The translations under genes and the position numbers were made by a program. From NCBI GenBank assembly GCA_017745075.1, contig JAGIAD010000006.1:124001-188000 (forward strand): 64,000 bases of DNA. Direction: 5' to 3'. Positions 17,835 to 26,235 of this stretch are shown piece by piece; the first letter of the stretch is position 1, and each line of letters opens with the position of its first letter. The DNA comes from Sphingobacteriaceae bacterium. GTDB taxonomy: Bacteria; Bacteroidota; Bacteroidia; Sphingobacteriales; Sphingobacteriaceae. The notes beneath the pieces are model-generated. The model saw only the letters and a list, made by a program, of their open reading frames with translations. It was not told the DNA's origin and searched no databases.

Positions 17835-18791
17835 TTAACGTTTCCTCTTGCGTGTATTGATATAGCTTTGCACTGCCGATTTTGTGGTCAGCCAGTCCCT
17901 GCCTTCTTTGTAGGCGTCTATTTTGCCCTGCCTTGCCAATAAACTTATATACTCTTGCCCATAAGGCACATCGGGTTCTGAAACGATATGAGATATGGGT
18001 TCGTAATCACCATAAGTATGGTTGGGTAATGCATTGATATAAATATTTAAAGAACGCTCTAGGGCCTGCAGCATCAATAAGCAAAGTTTATGATAATTGC
18101 CCTTATTGGCTTGATTAAGTGCTTCGTAATATTTCTTTCTGTCATTTTTGAGGATAATGGCAGGAGGGAAGCCATTTCGCATGAGCAGTAAATTCATGGC
18201 GAGCCTTACGGTACGGCCATTACCATCGAAAAAAGGGTGTATCCAAACCAGTTTATGGTGGAAGATAGTTGATAGAAGAATATCATTTAACCCTAGTGGA
18301 TTATCGTTAATAAAAGTGATCAATTGATCTAACAGACCAGAAACCTTGTTGGCATTTGGAGGTGTAAAATTTGCGCCCACAATACGTACCCCGCCATTTC
18401 TCAGGCGGCCTGCATAATCGTCTTCAATGCTTCGCAATACCAGGCCATGCAGTGATAAAATATCAATACTCCTTAAGGTATAATTTTTGTTGACTAAGGT
18501 ATATAAGTAATCAATGGCTTTTTCGTGGTTGTAGGCCTCGAAATGCTCCCTTAGTGATTTTCCTTTTACAGTCATACCTTCCTGTAAAACCATTTGGGTT
18601 TCTTTCAGGCTTAGGGTGTTCCCTTCTATACTGTTAGAATTATAGGTCCATTCAAGTGTGAGGTCTTCTTTAATGCGGTGCAGGGCGCTGTTAGGCAATG
18701 GCCTCGAAGTTTCTAACCTGGCCTTTTTTTCGTATAACCTTTCTATCTGCGGTAATAACTCTTCTAATTCGCTTAAATCAAAATCCCACAT
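17835..18791 (-). CDS. Fic family protein (class II AMP-transferase) with C-terminal HTH-like segment
   Basis: The 318-residue protein has the Fic catalytic motif HPFFDGNGRTVR (His185). The N-terminal SNSIEGN (residues 52-58) fits the inhibitory motif (S/T)xxxE(G/N), placing it in class II, where the inhibitory helix is in the same chain. Fic enzymes transfer AMP to hydroxyl groups of target proteins. The C-terminal part (EYISLLARQGKIDAYKEGR, TTKSAVQSYINTRK) looks like a small HTH used for DNA binding. The ATG at 18791 is preferred over a TTG at 18797 because the TTG lies inside the promoter element. The target is unknown. Confidence 0.93.
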   Translation of the reverse strand: MWDFDLSELEELLPQIERLYEKKARLETSRPLPNSALHRIKEDLTLEWTYNSNSIEGNTLSLKETQMVLQEGMTVKGKSLREHFEAYNHEKAIDYLYTLVNKNYTLRSIDILSLHGLVLRSIEDDYAGRLRNGGVRIVGANFTPPNANKVSGLLDQLITFINDNPLGLNDILLSTIFHHKLVWIHPFFDGNGRTVRLAMNLLLMRNGFPPAIILKNDRKKYYEALNQANKGNYHKLCLLMLQALERSLNIYINALPNHTYGDYEPISHIVSEPDVPYGQEYISLLARQGKIDAYKEGRDWLTTKSAVQSYINTRKRKR

Positions 18792-18794
18792 ACC

Positions 18795-18851
18795 CAAAGA
18801 TAATATCGGTTATCCGGAAAATCAAATTTATCCGATATTAATTTTTTATCC
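18795..18851 (-). promoter_or_regulatory. fic promoter with overlapping operator repeats
   Basis: On the minus strand TTG (18825-18823), 20 bases, then TATCTTTG (18802-18795) form a complete Bacteroidota promoter ending 3 bases before the ATG. TAATATCGG (18801-18809) and CCGATATTA (18832-18840) are perfect 9-base inverted arms bracketing it. On the plus strand TTATCC recurs at 18810, 18828 and 18846, exactly 18 bases apart. A regulator bound here would block polymerase. Autoregulation by the HTH tail of Fic is an inference. Confidence 0.7.
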
Positions 18852-18855
18852 AAAA

Positions 18856-18978
18856 AAGAAGCTGTATCATATAGAATTGTCATCACAAGCTTAAATGCCT
18901 ACAAGGTATTTCGTAAGCTCAGTATACCTGGTCAACTTAGACCGATTGAAATGAATCACAGCTATGATACAGCCTCTT
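18856..18978. mobile_element. MITE-like element with terminal inverted repeats
   Basis: The ends AAGAAGCTGTATCAT (18856-18870) and ATGATACAGCCTCTT (18964-18978) are inverted copies matching at 14 of 15 positions, 123 bases overall. No coding frame lies inside. The interior holds partly self-complementary sequence (AAGCTT, GTAAGCTCAGTAT). Length and ends suit a non-autonomous transposable element. A long hairpin acting as terminator for neither or both flanking genes is the alternative. No clear target-site duplication was seen. Confidence 0.45.
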
Positions 18979-18996
18979 CAGTATGTTTCTAGGTGT

Positions 18997-20118
18997 TTAT
19001 TCCCACTTAAATACTTTTACCGCTACTGCATAAATGCCAATACCCCAAAGCAATAAGATCATGATCTGAAATTTCACATCCCACAAACCCGATCCTTCAA
19101 AGGCTACTTTGCGCATGGCATCATTTAAATAGGTGAGTGGTAGTGCTCTGCTGATCGGCTGCAACCAACTTGGAAAAGCCTCAATAGAAAAGAATGTTCC
19201 CGATAATAAAAACTGTGGAAGGGTAACAATGTTTGATATGGGAGGTACCATACTTTCGTTTTTCGCAAGGCCCGAAATGATAAAACCAAAACCCATAAAA
19301 ACGATCACACCAAGCGTAGCGAGTATGAGCATATTGACGACTGTGAGTGTGCCGTGAACGAGGGTAAAGCCAAAAAAGAAATGGCCGATTAAAATGATAA
19401 ATAAGGCACCGATTAAGGCAAAGCCGATACGGGCAATCCCTTCGCCGATTACAATGCTCGAACGCCTTACAGGTGTTGCGAAAAAGCGCTTGATTACCAA
19501 AGTTTGGCGCAGGCTTAAAAATACAAATGCGGTTCCGAAAACCCCCGTGCTTAACAGCGAAAAGCCCAATTGACCTGGAAGGATAAAATCAATCGTTTTG
19601 TATTCGCGGCCTGTAATGGTACTTTCCTTTATTTCGGCTACCGTTGGCTTTAAAGTTTTATCGTAAAATATATTGTTTAAAACCGATTTTAAAATCCCGC
19701 CTTTATCTCTTGATGCAGAAGTATAAACTACATTGACCGAATAGGCGGAAGTATTTACTTTTCTGTGCACATCGATCATGGCATCAACATTGCCCTTTTC
19801 AAGTAATTTATCAAACTCAGCTTTTGATTTATCTTTTACCAAACGGATCATCCCTGTTTTTTCCAGCGTGCCTATTACCGGGTTATTTACATCAGAACCA
19901 GGTGTTACCCCAACGTCAATGCGCGTTCCGCCGCCACCCAAAAAACCAAAAACGAGAATAAATATCAGGGGAAAAGCAAGGGTAAATACCACGGCCGAAG
20001 GACTCCGCATAATAGACCGGAAACTTGCTTTGGCAAGCGCCAGGGTGGCTTTGGTATGGCTATAGCCTCCGGTTGCTAAGGAGGGGTTTGAATGTTGATC
20101 TTGTATATCTTTTTGCAT
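18997..20118 (-). CDS. ABC-2 type transporter permease
   Basis: With the ATG at 20118 the protein is 373 residues. It has one N-terminal membrane segment (VVFTLAFPLIFILVFGFLGG), a large outer domain to about residue 190, then five more membrane segments typical of ABC-2 permeases (GFSLLSTGVFGTAFVFLSL, FALIGALFIILIGHFFFGF, LLSGTFFSIEAFP). An earlier ATG at 20205 would add 29 residues, but that stretch encodes a C-rich/G-rich hairpin of intergenic type and overlaps the ATPase gene. It pairs with that ATPase to form an exporter of drugs or lipids; the substrate is unknown. Confidence 0.92.
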   Translation of the reverse strand: MQKDIQDQHSNPSLATGGYSHTKATLALAKASFRSIMRSPSAVVFTLAFPLIFILVFGFLGGGGTRIDVGVTPGSDVNNPVIGTLEKTGMIRLVKDKSKAEFDKLLEKGNVDAMIDVHRKVNTSAYSVNVVYTSASRDKGGILKSVLNNIFYDKTLKPTVAEIKESTITGREYKTIDFILPGQLGFSLLSTGVFGTAFVFLSLRQTLVIKRFFATPVRRSSIVIGEGIARIGFALIGALFIILIGHFFFGFTLVHGTLTVVNMLILATLGVIVFMGFGFIISGLAKNESMVPPISNIVTLPQFLLSGTFFSIEAFPSWLQPISRALPLTYLNDAMRKVAFEGSGLWDVKFQIMILLLWGIGIYAVAVKVFKWE

Positions 20119-20174
20119 ATTGGTTCTGCTGGATTTTATTTTGAAAAATGTATTAAGGACTAGGTTCTCAGATT

Positions 20175-20192
20175 CCCCTTTAGGAGTGGGGG
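20175..20192. repeat. CCCC/GGGG hairpin between ABC ATPase and permease genes
   Basis: CCCC (20175-20178) pairs with GGGG (20188-20192 region) around TTTAGGAGT. It overlaps the last codon and stop of the ATPase gene and precedes the permease ATG, so it may tune expression of the second gene. Confidence 0.35.
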
Positions 20193-20957
20193 TTATTCTC
20201 TCCATTCCTGTCCGGTAAGGTTGATGAAAACATCTTCCAGATTGGCTTTTTTAACCTCCTTTTTACGCTCAAAACCACTGCTTACCAGTTTATCTATTAA
20301 ATTATCAGGAGTATCCAAAGCGATAATCTGCCCGCGTTCTACAAAAGCTACCCGATCGCAAAGCTGTTCGGCCTCATCCATGTAATGTGTGGTAATTACA
20401 ACTGTAGTACCGGCATTCCGGATTTCGACAATCAAATCCCAAAGATTCCGGCGAGCCTGTGGATCCAGACCCGTTGTAGGTTCATCCAAAAAAATAATCT
20501 TAGGTTGGTTGATGAGCGTAGTGGCTATGGAAAAACGCTGTTTTTGTCCTCCTGAAAGTGCTTTGTATTTGGCCTTGGCCTTATCCTGAAGATTTACTTT
20601 CTCCAGCATTTCCATTGGTTTAATATTAGCCCCATATAAACCTGCAAAAAGTTCGATCAGTTCTACCAGGTTAAGGTTGGGGTAATAACCTGCGGCCTGA
20701 AGCTGTACACCAATAATCTGTTTGATGTCTTGGGCTTGTTTATCTACCGAAAGGCCATCAACAATAATTTCGCCGGATGTTTTAGCTCTCAGTGTTTCTA
20801 TAATTTCGAGGGTAGTTGTTTTTCCGGCACCATTAGGGCCAAGCAGACCAAAAATTTCATGTTCGAATACCTCAAAACTAAGCCCTTGAACGGCCACAAA
20901 ATCATCGTATTTTTTTACCAGGTCTTTAACGCTGATAATGGCTTTTTTTGTTTCCAT
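20193..20957 (-). CDS. ABC transporter ATP-binding protein
   Basis: The 254-residue ATPase has Walker A GPNGAGKTTT, the signature LSGGQKQRFS, Walker B KIIFLDEPTTGLDP and the switch histidine in VVITTHYMDEAEQLCD. It supplies energy to the permease that follows and probably acts at the inner membrane as an exporter (DrrA/NatA-like). The C-terminal tail ends LEDVFINLTGQEWRE, usual for this subfamily. Confidence 0.95.
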   Translation of the reverse strand: METKKAIISVKDLVKKYDDFVAVQGLSFEVFEHEIFGLLGPNGAGKTTTLEIIETLRAKTSGEIIVDGLSVDKQAQDIKQIIGVQLQAAGYYPNLNLVELIELFAGLYGANIKPMEMLEKVNLQDKAKAKYKALSGGQKQRFSIATTLINQPKIIFLDEPTTGLDPQARRNLWDLIVEIRNAGTTVVITTHYMDEAEQLCDRVAFVERGQIIALDTPDNLIDKLVSSGFERKKEVKKANLEDVFINLTGQEWRE

Positions 20958-21064
20958 ATTGCGAATGTAAGGAGCTTTAAGTGAATAGGAAATGAATTTT
21001 GATAGAGATAACCTAAAATGTCGGTAAAATGATGTTTTATCCGGGTGAAATGGGCTTAAAAAGA

Positions 21065-21108
21065 AATCTGCGAATCTTCAGCCCGAATTTGCCGTAGATC
21101 CGCAGATT
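21065..21108 (-). terminator. Hairpin after carA, terminator-like
   Basis: AATCTGCG (21065-21072) pairs with CGCAGATT (21101-21108), and ATCT (21074-21077) with AGAT (21096-21099). On the minus strand it is followed by TTTCTTTTT, about 100 bases past the carA stop. The arms are also built of repeated short words (ATCTGCGGATCTACGG), like the other intergenic repeats here. Confidence 0.55.
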
Positions 21109-21204
21109 ATATTTTTGTATTTTGGCTTTTAAATGTTGGTTTTGTTTACCGGTTATGGTTTTTAAGCTTTCGTTCTAAACCTTCCACCTTCCCGCCATCT
21201 TATC

Positions 21205-22317
21205 TTACCAAACTAACTCGCCTTTCATTACCTCAACAAAATCGTCGAATAAGTAACGCGAATCATGTGGGCCTGGAGAAGATTCAGGGTGATATTGAAC
21301 CGAGAATGCCTTTTTGCCTTTAACACGGATACCTTCTATAGATTTATCGTTCAGGTTAACATGGGTAATTTCAACTTTATCTGAGTTTTTAACCTCCTCT
21401 GGAATTACGCCAAAACCATGGTTTTGTGAAGTTACTTCGCAATGGTTTTTAATAATGTTTTTAACCGGATGGTTTAATCCACGGTGACCATTGAACATTT
21501 TCATGGTGCCGATGCCATTCGCCTCGGCCAACAACTGGTGACCTAAACAGATACCGAACAATGGTTTGTCTACAGCCAAAATATCTTTAATGGTTTCTAC
21601 TGCATATGGCATTACAGAAGGATCGCCAGGGCCATTGGAAATAAAATAACCATCAGGGTTAAATTTTTCCATTTCTGCAAAAGTAGTTTTGGCAGGGAAA
21701 ACCTGAACATAGATGTCGCGGTTTTCGAAATTGCGCAAAATGTTTTTCTTGATACCCAAATCTAAAGCCGCAACTTTTAAAGTTGCATCAGGATTGCCAT
21801 AAAAATAAGGTTCTGTTGTACTTACTTTTGATGAAAGTTCTAATCCTTCCATTGAAGGTACCTCGTCTAGTTTTTCTTTTAATTCTTTTAAATCAGTAAT
21901 CTCAGAAGAGATAATGGCATTCATTGCACCTTTATCCCTGATGTGGCGAACCAACGCACGGGTATCAATATCAGAAATGGCAACCAGGTTATCATTTTGG
22001 AAATAATCCTGGATTGATTCTGTTGCTTGTTTACGGCTATAAACGATGTTGTAATTTTTGCAGACTAAACCAGCGATTTTGATCGATCCTGATTCGATTT
22101 CGTCTTTATGGATACCATAATTACCAATATGCGCATTGGTGGTAACCATTATCTGTCCAAAATAACTTGGATCTGTAAAAATTTCCTGGTAACCTGTCAT
22201 CCCGGTATTAAAACAAATTTCGCCGGTAGTGGTACCAATTTTTCCGGCCGCTTTGCCGTAAAAAACTGTGCCATCGGCCAGTAATAAAATCGCAGGTAAC
22301 TTGGTGTAGTTAGTCAT
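21205..22317 (-). CDS. carA: Carbamoyl-phosphate synthase small subunit
   Basis: The 370-residue protein releases ammonia from glutamine for the CarB subunit in pyrimidine and arginine synthesis. The N-terminal domain has TGEICFNTGMTGYQEIFTDP and GNYGIHKDE. The glutamine amidotransferase domain has ISNGPGDPS, the nucleophile cysteine in FGICLGHQLLAEA, and the His/Glu pair in SVQYHPESSPGPHDS. carB is not adjacent in the window. A leader of about 118 bases with a terminator-like hairpin precedes it (22318-22443). Confidence 0.98.
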   Translation of the reverse strand: MTNYTKLPAILLLADGTVFYGKAAGKIGTTTGEICFNTGMTGYQEIFTDPSYFGQIMVTTNAHIGNYGIHKDEIESGSIKIAGLVCKNYNIVYSRKQATESIQDYFQNDNLVAISDIDTRALVRHIRDKGAMNAIISSEITDLKELKEKLDEVPSMEGLELSSKVSTTEPYFYGNPDATLKVAALDLGIKKNILRNFENRDIYVQVFPAKTTFAEMEKFNPDGYFISNGPGDPSVMPYAVETIKDILAVDKPLFGICLGHQLLAEANGIGTMKMFNGHRGLNHPVKNIIKNHCEVTSQNHGFGVIPEEVKNSDKVEITHVNLNDKSIEGIRVKGKKAFSVQYHPESSPGPHDSRYLFDDFVEVMKGELVW

Positions 22318-22443
22318 GGTAATTACAATATGGATTTTGATTTAAAAAAGAGTTGAAAAAAGAATGGCTTTCGGCATTAAAGCCGTATTTGCAGGGTACA
22401 AAAAAAGATGAATATATCCCTTCCATTTCGGGGTACAAAGATA
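22318..22443 (-). promoter_or_regulatory. carA promoter and leader with possible attenuator
   Basis: TATCTTTG (22443-22436, minus strand) matches the -7 element and implies a leader of about 118 bases. In the leader transcript GGCTTT (22384-22379) pairs with AAAGCC (22371-22366), followed by ATTCTTTTTT. A competing pair CGGC/GCCG (22385-22382 with 22375-22372) uses the same bases. This suits a transcription attenuator, but no known pyrimidine-sensing protein site was recognised. Confidence 0.4.
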
Positions 22444-22487
22444 AGGCTTTAGATTGGTAATATAAAGAGAAAAATGAAATAAGGTTG

Positions 22488-22594
22488 AAGCTGAAAGCAG
22501 AAAGACTAAAGCTGAAAGTTGTAAAGTCAGATTTGTATAAAAAATGATTTTAGCTTGAGATTGCTTTGGTCTTTTACCTTTGGTCTTTCAGCTT
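22488..22594. repeat. Intergenic inverted word repeat (CTGAAAG / CTTTCAG family)
   Basis: AAGCTGAAAG (22488-22497, again at 22509-22518 as AAGCTGAAAG) is the inverse of CTTTCAGCTT (22585-22594). Between lie repeated words such as AAAGACTAAAG and CTTTGGTC (22564-22571, again at 22578-22585). Both arms are degenerate tandems of about 7-base words. Confidence 0.6.
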
Positions 22595-22611
22595 AATTAA
22601 ATAAAAAACAA

Positions 22612-22619
22612 TACTTTTG
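22612..22619 (+). promoter_or_regulatory. TAnnTTTG promoter element for panB
   Basis: TACTTTTG lies 19 bases before the panB ATG. No -33 TTG was found at the expected spacing. Confidence 0.5.
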
Positions 22620-22638
22620 GCAACACAAAACAAATCCC

Positions 22639-23454
22639 ATGTCGGTACATAAAGAAATCAAACGCGTTACCACGCATATCTTACAGGAAATGAAAGAACG
22701 TGGTGAAAAAATATCAATGCTAACAGCCTATGATTATTCGATGGCAACCATTTTGGATGATGCTGGCTTAGATGTTTTATTGGTTGGCGATTCTGCTTCG
22801 AATGTAATGGCTGGTCATGAAACGACTTTACCAATTACCCTCGATCAGATGATTTACCACGCTGCTTCAGTAATCAGGGCGGTTAAACGTGCTTTCGTAG
22901 TGGTCGACCTGCCTTTTGGTTCTTACCAGGGAAACTCGAAAGAAGCTTTAAACTCTGCCATCAGGATCATGAAAGAATCAGGTGCGCATGGTGTGAAGTT
23001 AGAGGGGGGCGAAGAAATTATCGAGTCTATACAGCGTATCATCACTGCTGGTATCCCGGTTATGGGACATTTAGGACTAACACCTCAATCTATCTATAAA
23101 TTTGGAACCTATACTGTTCGCGCCAAAGAGGAGCAAGAAGCAAACAAGTTAAAAACCGATGTGCTGGCTTTGCAAGCAGCTGGTTGTTTTTCCATTGTTT
23201 TGGAGAAAATTCCTGCTGCTTTGGGTAAAGAGGTTACTGAAAGTTTGAATATCCCAACTATTGGCATCGGTGCAGGACCGCACTGCGACGGACAGGTTCT
23301 GGTAGTAAATGATATGATCGGGTTAACCAAAGGATTTAAACCCCGTTTTTTACGCCAGTACATTAACCTTTACGACGAAATTTTAGGTGCGGCTCAATCT
23401 TACATCCGTGATGTGAAGGGGAATGATTTCCCGAATGAGAAAGAACAGTACTAA
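22639..23454 (+). CDS. panB: 3-methyl-2-oxobutanoate hydroxymethyltransferase
   Basis: The 271-residue enzyme adds a hydroxymethyl group from methylenetetrahydrofolate to ketoisovalerate, the first committed step of pantothenate synthesis. Visible PanB motifs are [39 protein letters not shown], the FGSYQGN loop, GVKLEGGEE, and [19 protein letters not shown]. Length is normal. No panC or panD is adjacent; the next gene, an RluA-type synthase, is 145 bases away beyond a dispersed repeat. Confidence 0.97.
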   Translation: MSVHKEIKRVTTHILQEMKERGEKISMLTAYDYSMATILDDAGLDVLLVGDSASNVMAGHETTLPITLDQMIYHAASVIRAVKRAFVVVDLPFGSYQGNSKEALNSAIRIMKESGAHGVKLEGGEEIIESIQRIITAGIPVMGHLGLTPQSIYKFGTYTVRAKEEQEANKLKTDVLALQAAGCFSIVLEKIPAALGKEVTESLNIPTIGIGAGPHCDGQVLVVNDMIGLTKGFKPRFLRQYINLYDEILGAAQSYIRDVKGNDFPNEKEQY

Positions 23455-23560
23455 GTTTTGAGTTTGGCGTTGTTTCAAGCGCAGGTAAACTATCCAACCT
23501 TAAATAATAAAAAGCTTAACCGATTAACCAATAAACTTTCGCAATAGACGATTTGCTATA

Positions 23561-23597
23561 TCAAATGAACTAATGACTGATGAACCAATGAACTAAC
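23561..23597. repeat. Dispersed repeat family A, copy 1
   Basis: Words AATGAACTAATGACTGATG and AACCAATGAAC form a degenerate tandem. It ends 2 bases before the ATG of the pseudouridine synthase. It is in the opposite orientation to the copies at 26236, 58265 and 63956. Confidence 0.6.
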
Positions 23598-23599
23598 CG

Positions 23600-24286
23600 A
23601 TGCCAATTACCGATAAAGACATTCTTTTTGAAGATAACCATTTAATTGCTATTAATAAAAGGGCAGGTGATATCGTTCAGGTTGATGAAACTGGGGATGA
23701 GCCGCTGGATGAACAGGTAAAAAAGTATATTGCTAAAAAATACAATAAACCTAATGGCGCCTTTTTAGGAGTGGTACACCGTTTAGATAGACCCGTAAGC
23801 GGTGTAATCCTGTTTGCTAAAACCAGTAAGGCTTTAGAAAGAATGAATGCTGCCTTTAAAAACAGACAAGTAAAAAAAACTTATTGGGCTGTAGTAAAAA
23901 ACAAACCCGAAAAAGAATCAGCTACTTTGATCCACTGGTTGGTGAAAAACCCGCAGAAGAATGTGGTTTCATATTACAATACAGAGGTTGCCGGAAGTCA
24001 GCGGGCCGAACTTTCCTATAAAGTGAAAGCCAAAGTAGGCGATTATTACCTTTTGGAAGTTGATCCGTTAACAGGTCGTTCGCACCAGATCAGGGTGCAG
24101 CTGTCATCAATGGGCTGTCCGATTATGGGCGACAATAAATATGGTTACCCAAGAGGAAGCAGAAAGGGGAGTATTTGCCTGCATGCCCGTCGCCTGCAGT
24201 TTATACATCCGGTAAAAAAAGAACCTGTAAATATATTCGCAAGATTACCTGTTGATGGGTTTTGGGAACGTTTTGAAGATTTATAG
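23600..24286 (+). CDS. RluA family RNA pseudouridine synthase
   Basis: The 228-residue protein lacks the N-terminal S4 domain and starts directly with the catalytic fold. The catalytic aspartate is in VVHRLDRPVSGVILFAKTSK, and the second conserved box is LTGRSHQIRVQLSSMGCPI. The C-terminal box is LHARRLQFIHPV. The enzyme isomerises uridine to pseudouridine in rRNA or tRNA; the exact site cannot be told. The start codon directly follows a dispersed repeat, so its promoter must be inside or before that repeat. Confidence 0.94.
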   Translation: MPITDKDILFEDNHLIAINKRAGDIVQVDETGDEPLDEQVKKYIAKKYNKPNGAFLGVVHRLDRPVSGVILFAKTSKALERMNAAFKNRQVKKTYWAVVKNKPEKESATLIHWLVKNPQKNVVSYYNTEVAGSQRAELSYKVKAKVGDYYLLEVDPLTGRSHQIRVQLSSMGCPIMGDNKYGYPRGSRKGSICLHARRLQFIHPVKKEPVNIFARLPVDGFWERFEDL

Positions 24287-24367
24287 GCAAAATGCCCCCA
24301 TTATTAACTGCATTTTAAGGATTTGGCACAATATTTAGTCATGTTTCGGCTAAAAACTAAATCCATC

Positions 24368-24793
24368 ATGAAAAACACCTTCTTATCAATCGCTGCAGCA
24401 GGCTTACTGGCTTCTGCATTAGTATCGTGCGACAGTACTAAAAAAACAGAAACGACCAAAGACTCAAGCGAAATTTCTGCTAATGGCGACACCATTACAA
24501 AAGTAACTACAAAAACAACTGAAACTGTTAAAACAGAGGTTCCAACTTTCTCAAGTGAAGAAGTGAATAAGGGACTTGCTGAGTACAGCAAACTTAAAGA
24601 TGAATATATTGCGGCTGTAAAAAGTAAAAATGCAGCTGAAATTAAAGCCATCAACGATAAGTACACCGCCTGGGCAAATCAGGCAGCAGGCTGGGCGGCC
24701 AAGTTAAAGCCCGATGAAATACAAAAATATTCAGATTATATACTTAAACTTAGCAAAGAGTGGTCTAAAGCAGCTACTGATGCCATAAAGTAG
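24368..24793 (+). CDS. Small lipoprotein of unknown function
   Basis: I chose the ATG at 24368 because it gives a clean lipoprotein signal (AGLLASALVSC, Cys21); an earlier start would add 15 non-signal residues. The 141-residue protein has a threonine/lysine-rich linker (KKTETTKDSSE, ITKVTTKTTETVKTE) and then a helical, charged C-terminal part (KGLAEYSKLKDEYIAAVKSK, WANQAAGWAAKLKPDE). No family was recognised. It is probably anchored to the outer or inner membrane facing the periplasm. Confidence 0.75.
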   Translation: MKNTFLSIAAAGLLASALVSCDSTKKTETTKDSSEISANGDTITKVTTKTTETVKTEVPTFSSEEVNKGLAEYSKLKDEYIAAVKSKNAAEIKAINDKYTAWANQAAGWAAKLKPDEIQKYSDYILKLSKEWSKAATDAIK

Positions 24794-24807
24794 TTAAAAG
24801 AATTAAA

Positions 24808-24835
24808 AGGTTGCATCCTTAATTGGATGTAACCT
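24808..24835. terminator. Bidirectional terminator-like hairpin
   Basis: AGGTTGCATCC (24808-24818) pairs with GGATGTAACCT (24825-24835) with one G-U pair. On the minus strand it is followed by TTTTAATTCTTTT, so it fits the end of the histidine kinase transcript best; it also lies just past the lipoprotein stop. Confidence 0.6.
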
Positions 24836-24903
24836 ATCTTCAATGAAACTTTATTCAAGGCCCAAGTTTCATTTCTTTTTTAAACCTATTTTAGCTGTTT
24901 CTG

Positions 24904-26208
24904 TTAAAAGAATAATGAGATGCTGGTTCCTTTGTGCTCTTCAGATTTAATATCAATTTCGATCCGGTGAAACCTGGCAATACTCTGAACAATAGCCAAG
25001 CCTAACCCAAATCCATTTTCTTCGCTGTTCCCTCTCTTAAAACGATCAAAAGCATCTTCTACCAATGCCTGGCTCATACCTTGTCCCGTATCGCTAATGG
25101 TTAAAACATATTTTTCAGCTTCGCTTTTATCAGATATGGTGATCGAACCTCCAATAACATTATATTTAATTGCATTGTTAATAATGTTGATTAAAAGTGT
25201 GTGTATCAGGGCTTTATTTCCTGTGAAATGAAAATCCTTTGTTAAAACCGCACTATAACTAATATTTTTATCCGCTATACGATCTTCAAGATCTTCGTAT
25301 ATGTCTTCAATTTCCTGTTTAAGGCTAATTTCTTCCGTTTTTAAATATTGGTTGTTTTCTACCTTTGAGATAAGGAGCAGGCTATTGATAATCACCTTTA
25401 AACGGTTCAATGTTTTTAGGGATGCATATATTTTATTTTCATGCTCTACCGGAATATCAGGTGTATTGAGCATGTTTTCGAACCGCGTACTTAAAATAGA
25501 AATAGGCGTGAGCAACTCGTGCGAAACATTGGCAATAAACTGTTTCTCTAAAGCGAAAAGGGTATTAATTTTTCGCATTAAGGAATTTATACTGTTATCG
25601 AGGATTTTAAAGTCGTTGGTAGTGGTTGGTATATTCTCATAATTGTAGTGAGACGGATCGTCAACCAGATTAATCTTTTTATCGATAATGAGATAAAAGG
25701 GTTTCAGTAGGAAGTTGGAAAAAGTAAAATCAGCTATCAGGGTAACCAGCAAGGCCGCAACCAACACAATGAGCATATAAAACCTTATCGAATTTTTAAT
25801 GGACTGGAGAGCCGTCATTGTTTCACCAATCTCCAGGTTATACCAGTTTGTATGATAGGAAAATTTATAGTTCAGGATCCTGTATACTTCAATATCTCCT
25901 TCAATTTCTCTCTTTTCGGTAAATACTTTGGCTGTAGAATCTTTTTGGTTATCAGGAATGTCGGTTAAAATGATAAACTCTTCCTTTAGTATGTTGTAAT
26001 CCGTAAAGGATTGCTGTTTGTTTAAAAGGCTGTCGATTTCATCATCATTCAGGTGTTTGATGATTTTGTTCTTTTTTTTGATCAGGCGGTTATCAAACTG
26101 GTTATAGGCAAGTCTGTCTAACGAGAATAAAATGATAGCCCCCAATACCAGGATGATGGCGATTTTGGTTACTGCATTATATAAGGAAAACTTAACCTGT
26201 AACTTCAT
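24904..26208 (-). CDS. Sensor histidine kinase
   Basis: The 434-residue inner-membrane kinase has an N-terminal membrane segment (IAIILVLGAIILFSLDRLAY), a periplasmic domain of about 100 residues, a second segment near 145-165 (MLIVLVAALLVTLIADF), and then the kinase core. The phosphorylated His230 is in FIANVSHELLTPIS; the N box is INIINNAIKYN; the G boxes are ISDTGQGMSQ and GFGLGLAIVQS. No HAMP match is obvious, but the linker is the right length. It pairs with the OmpR-type regulator encoded just upstream. The signal is unknown. Confidence 0.95.
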   Translation of the reverse strand: MKLQVKFSLYNAVTKIAIILVLGAIILFSLDRLAYNQFDNRLIKKKNKIIKHLNDDEIDSLLNKQQSFTDYNILKEEFIILTDIPDNQKDSTAKVFTEKREIEGDIEVYRILNYKFSYHTNWYNLEIGETMTALQSIKNSIRFYMLIVLVAALLVTLIADFTFSNFLLKPFYLIIDKKINLVDDPSHYNYENIPTTTNDFKILDNSINSLMRKINTLFALEKQFIANVSHELLTPISILSTRFENMLNTPDIPVEHENKIYASLKTLNRLKVIINSLLLISKVENNQYLKTEEISLKQEIEDIYEDLEDRIADKNISYSAVLTKDFHFTGNKALIHTLLINIINNAIKYNVIGGSITISDKSEAEKYVLTISDTGQGMSQALVEDAFDRFKRGNSEENGFGLGLAIVQSIARFHRIEIDIKSEEHKGTSISLFF

Positions 26209-26235
26209 TTATATGGATGATGTTTGATGGGTAAG

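Larger units (their letters stand above)
22444..22638. other. Rest of the carA-panB divergent gap
   Basis: Together with the carA leader this forms a 321-base gap between divergent genes. It holds an inverted word repeat (22488-22594) and the panB promoter element. No open frame was seen. Confidence 0.6.

Noticed and set aside
24304..24666. 120-residue minus-strand open frame
   Set aside because: Antisense to the small lipoprotein; its apparent serine/valine richness mirrors the Thr/Lys linker codons.
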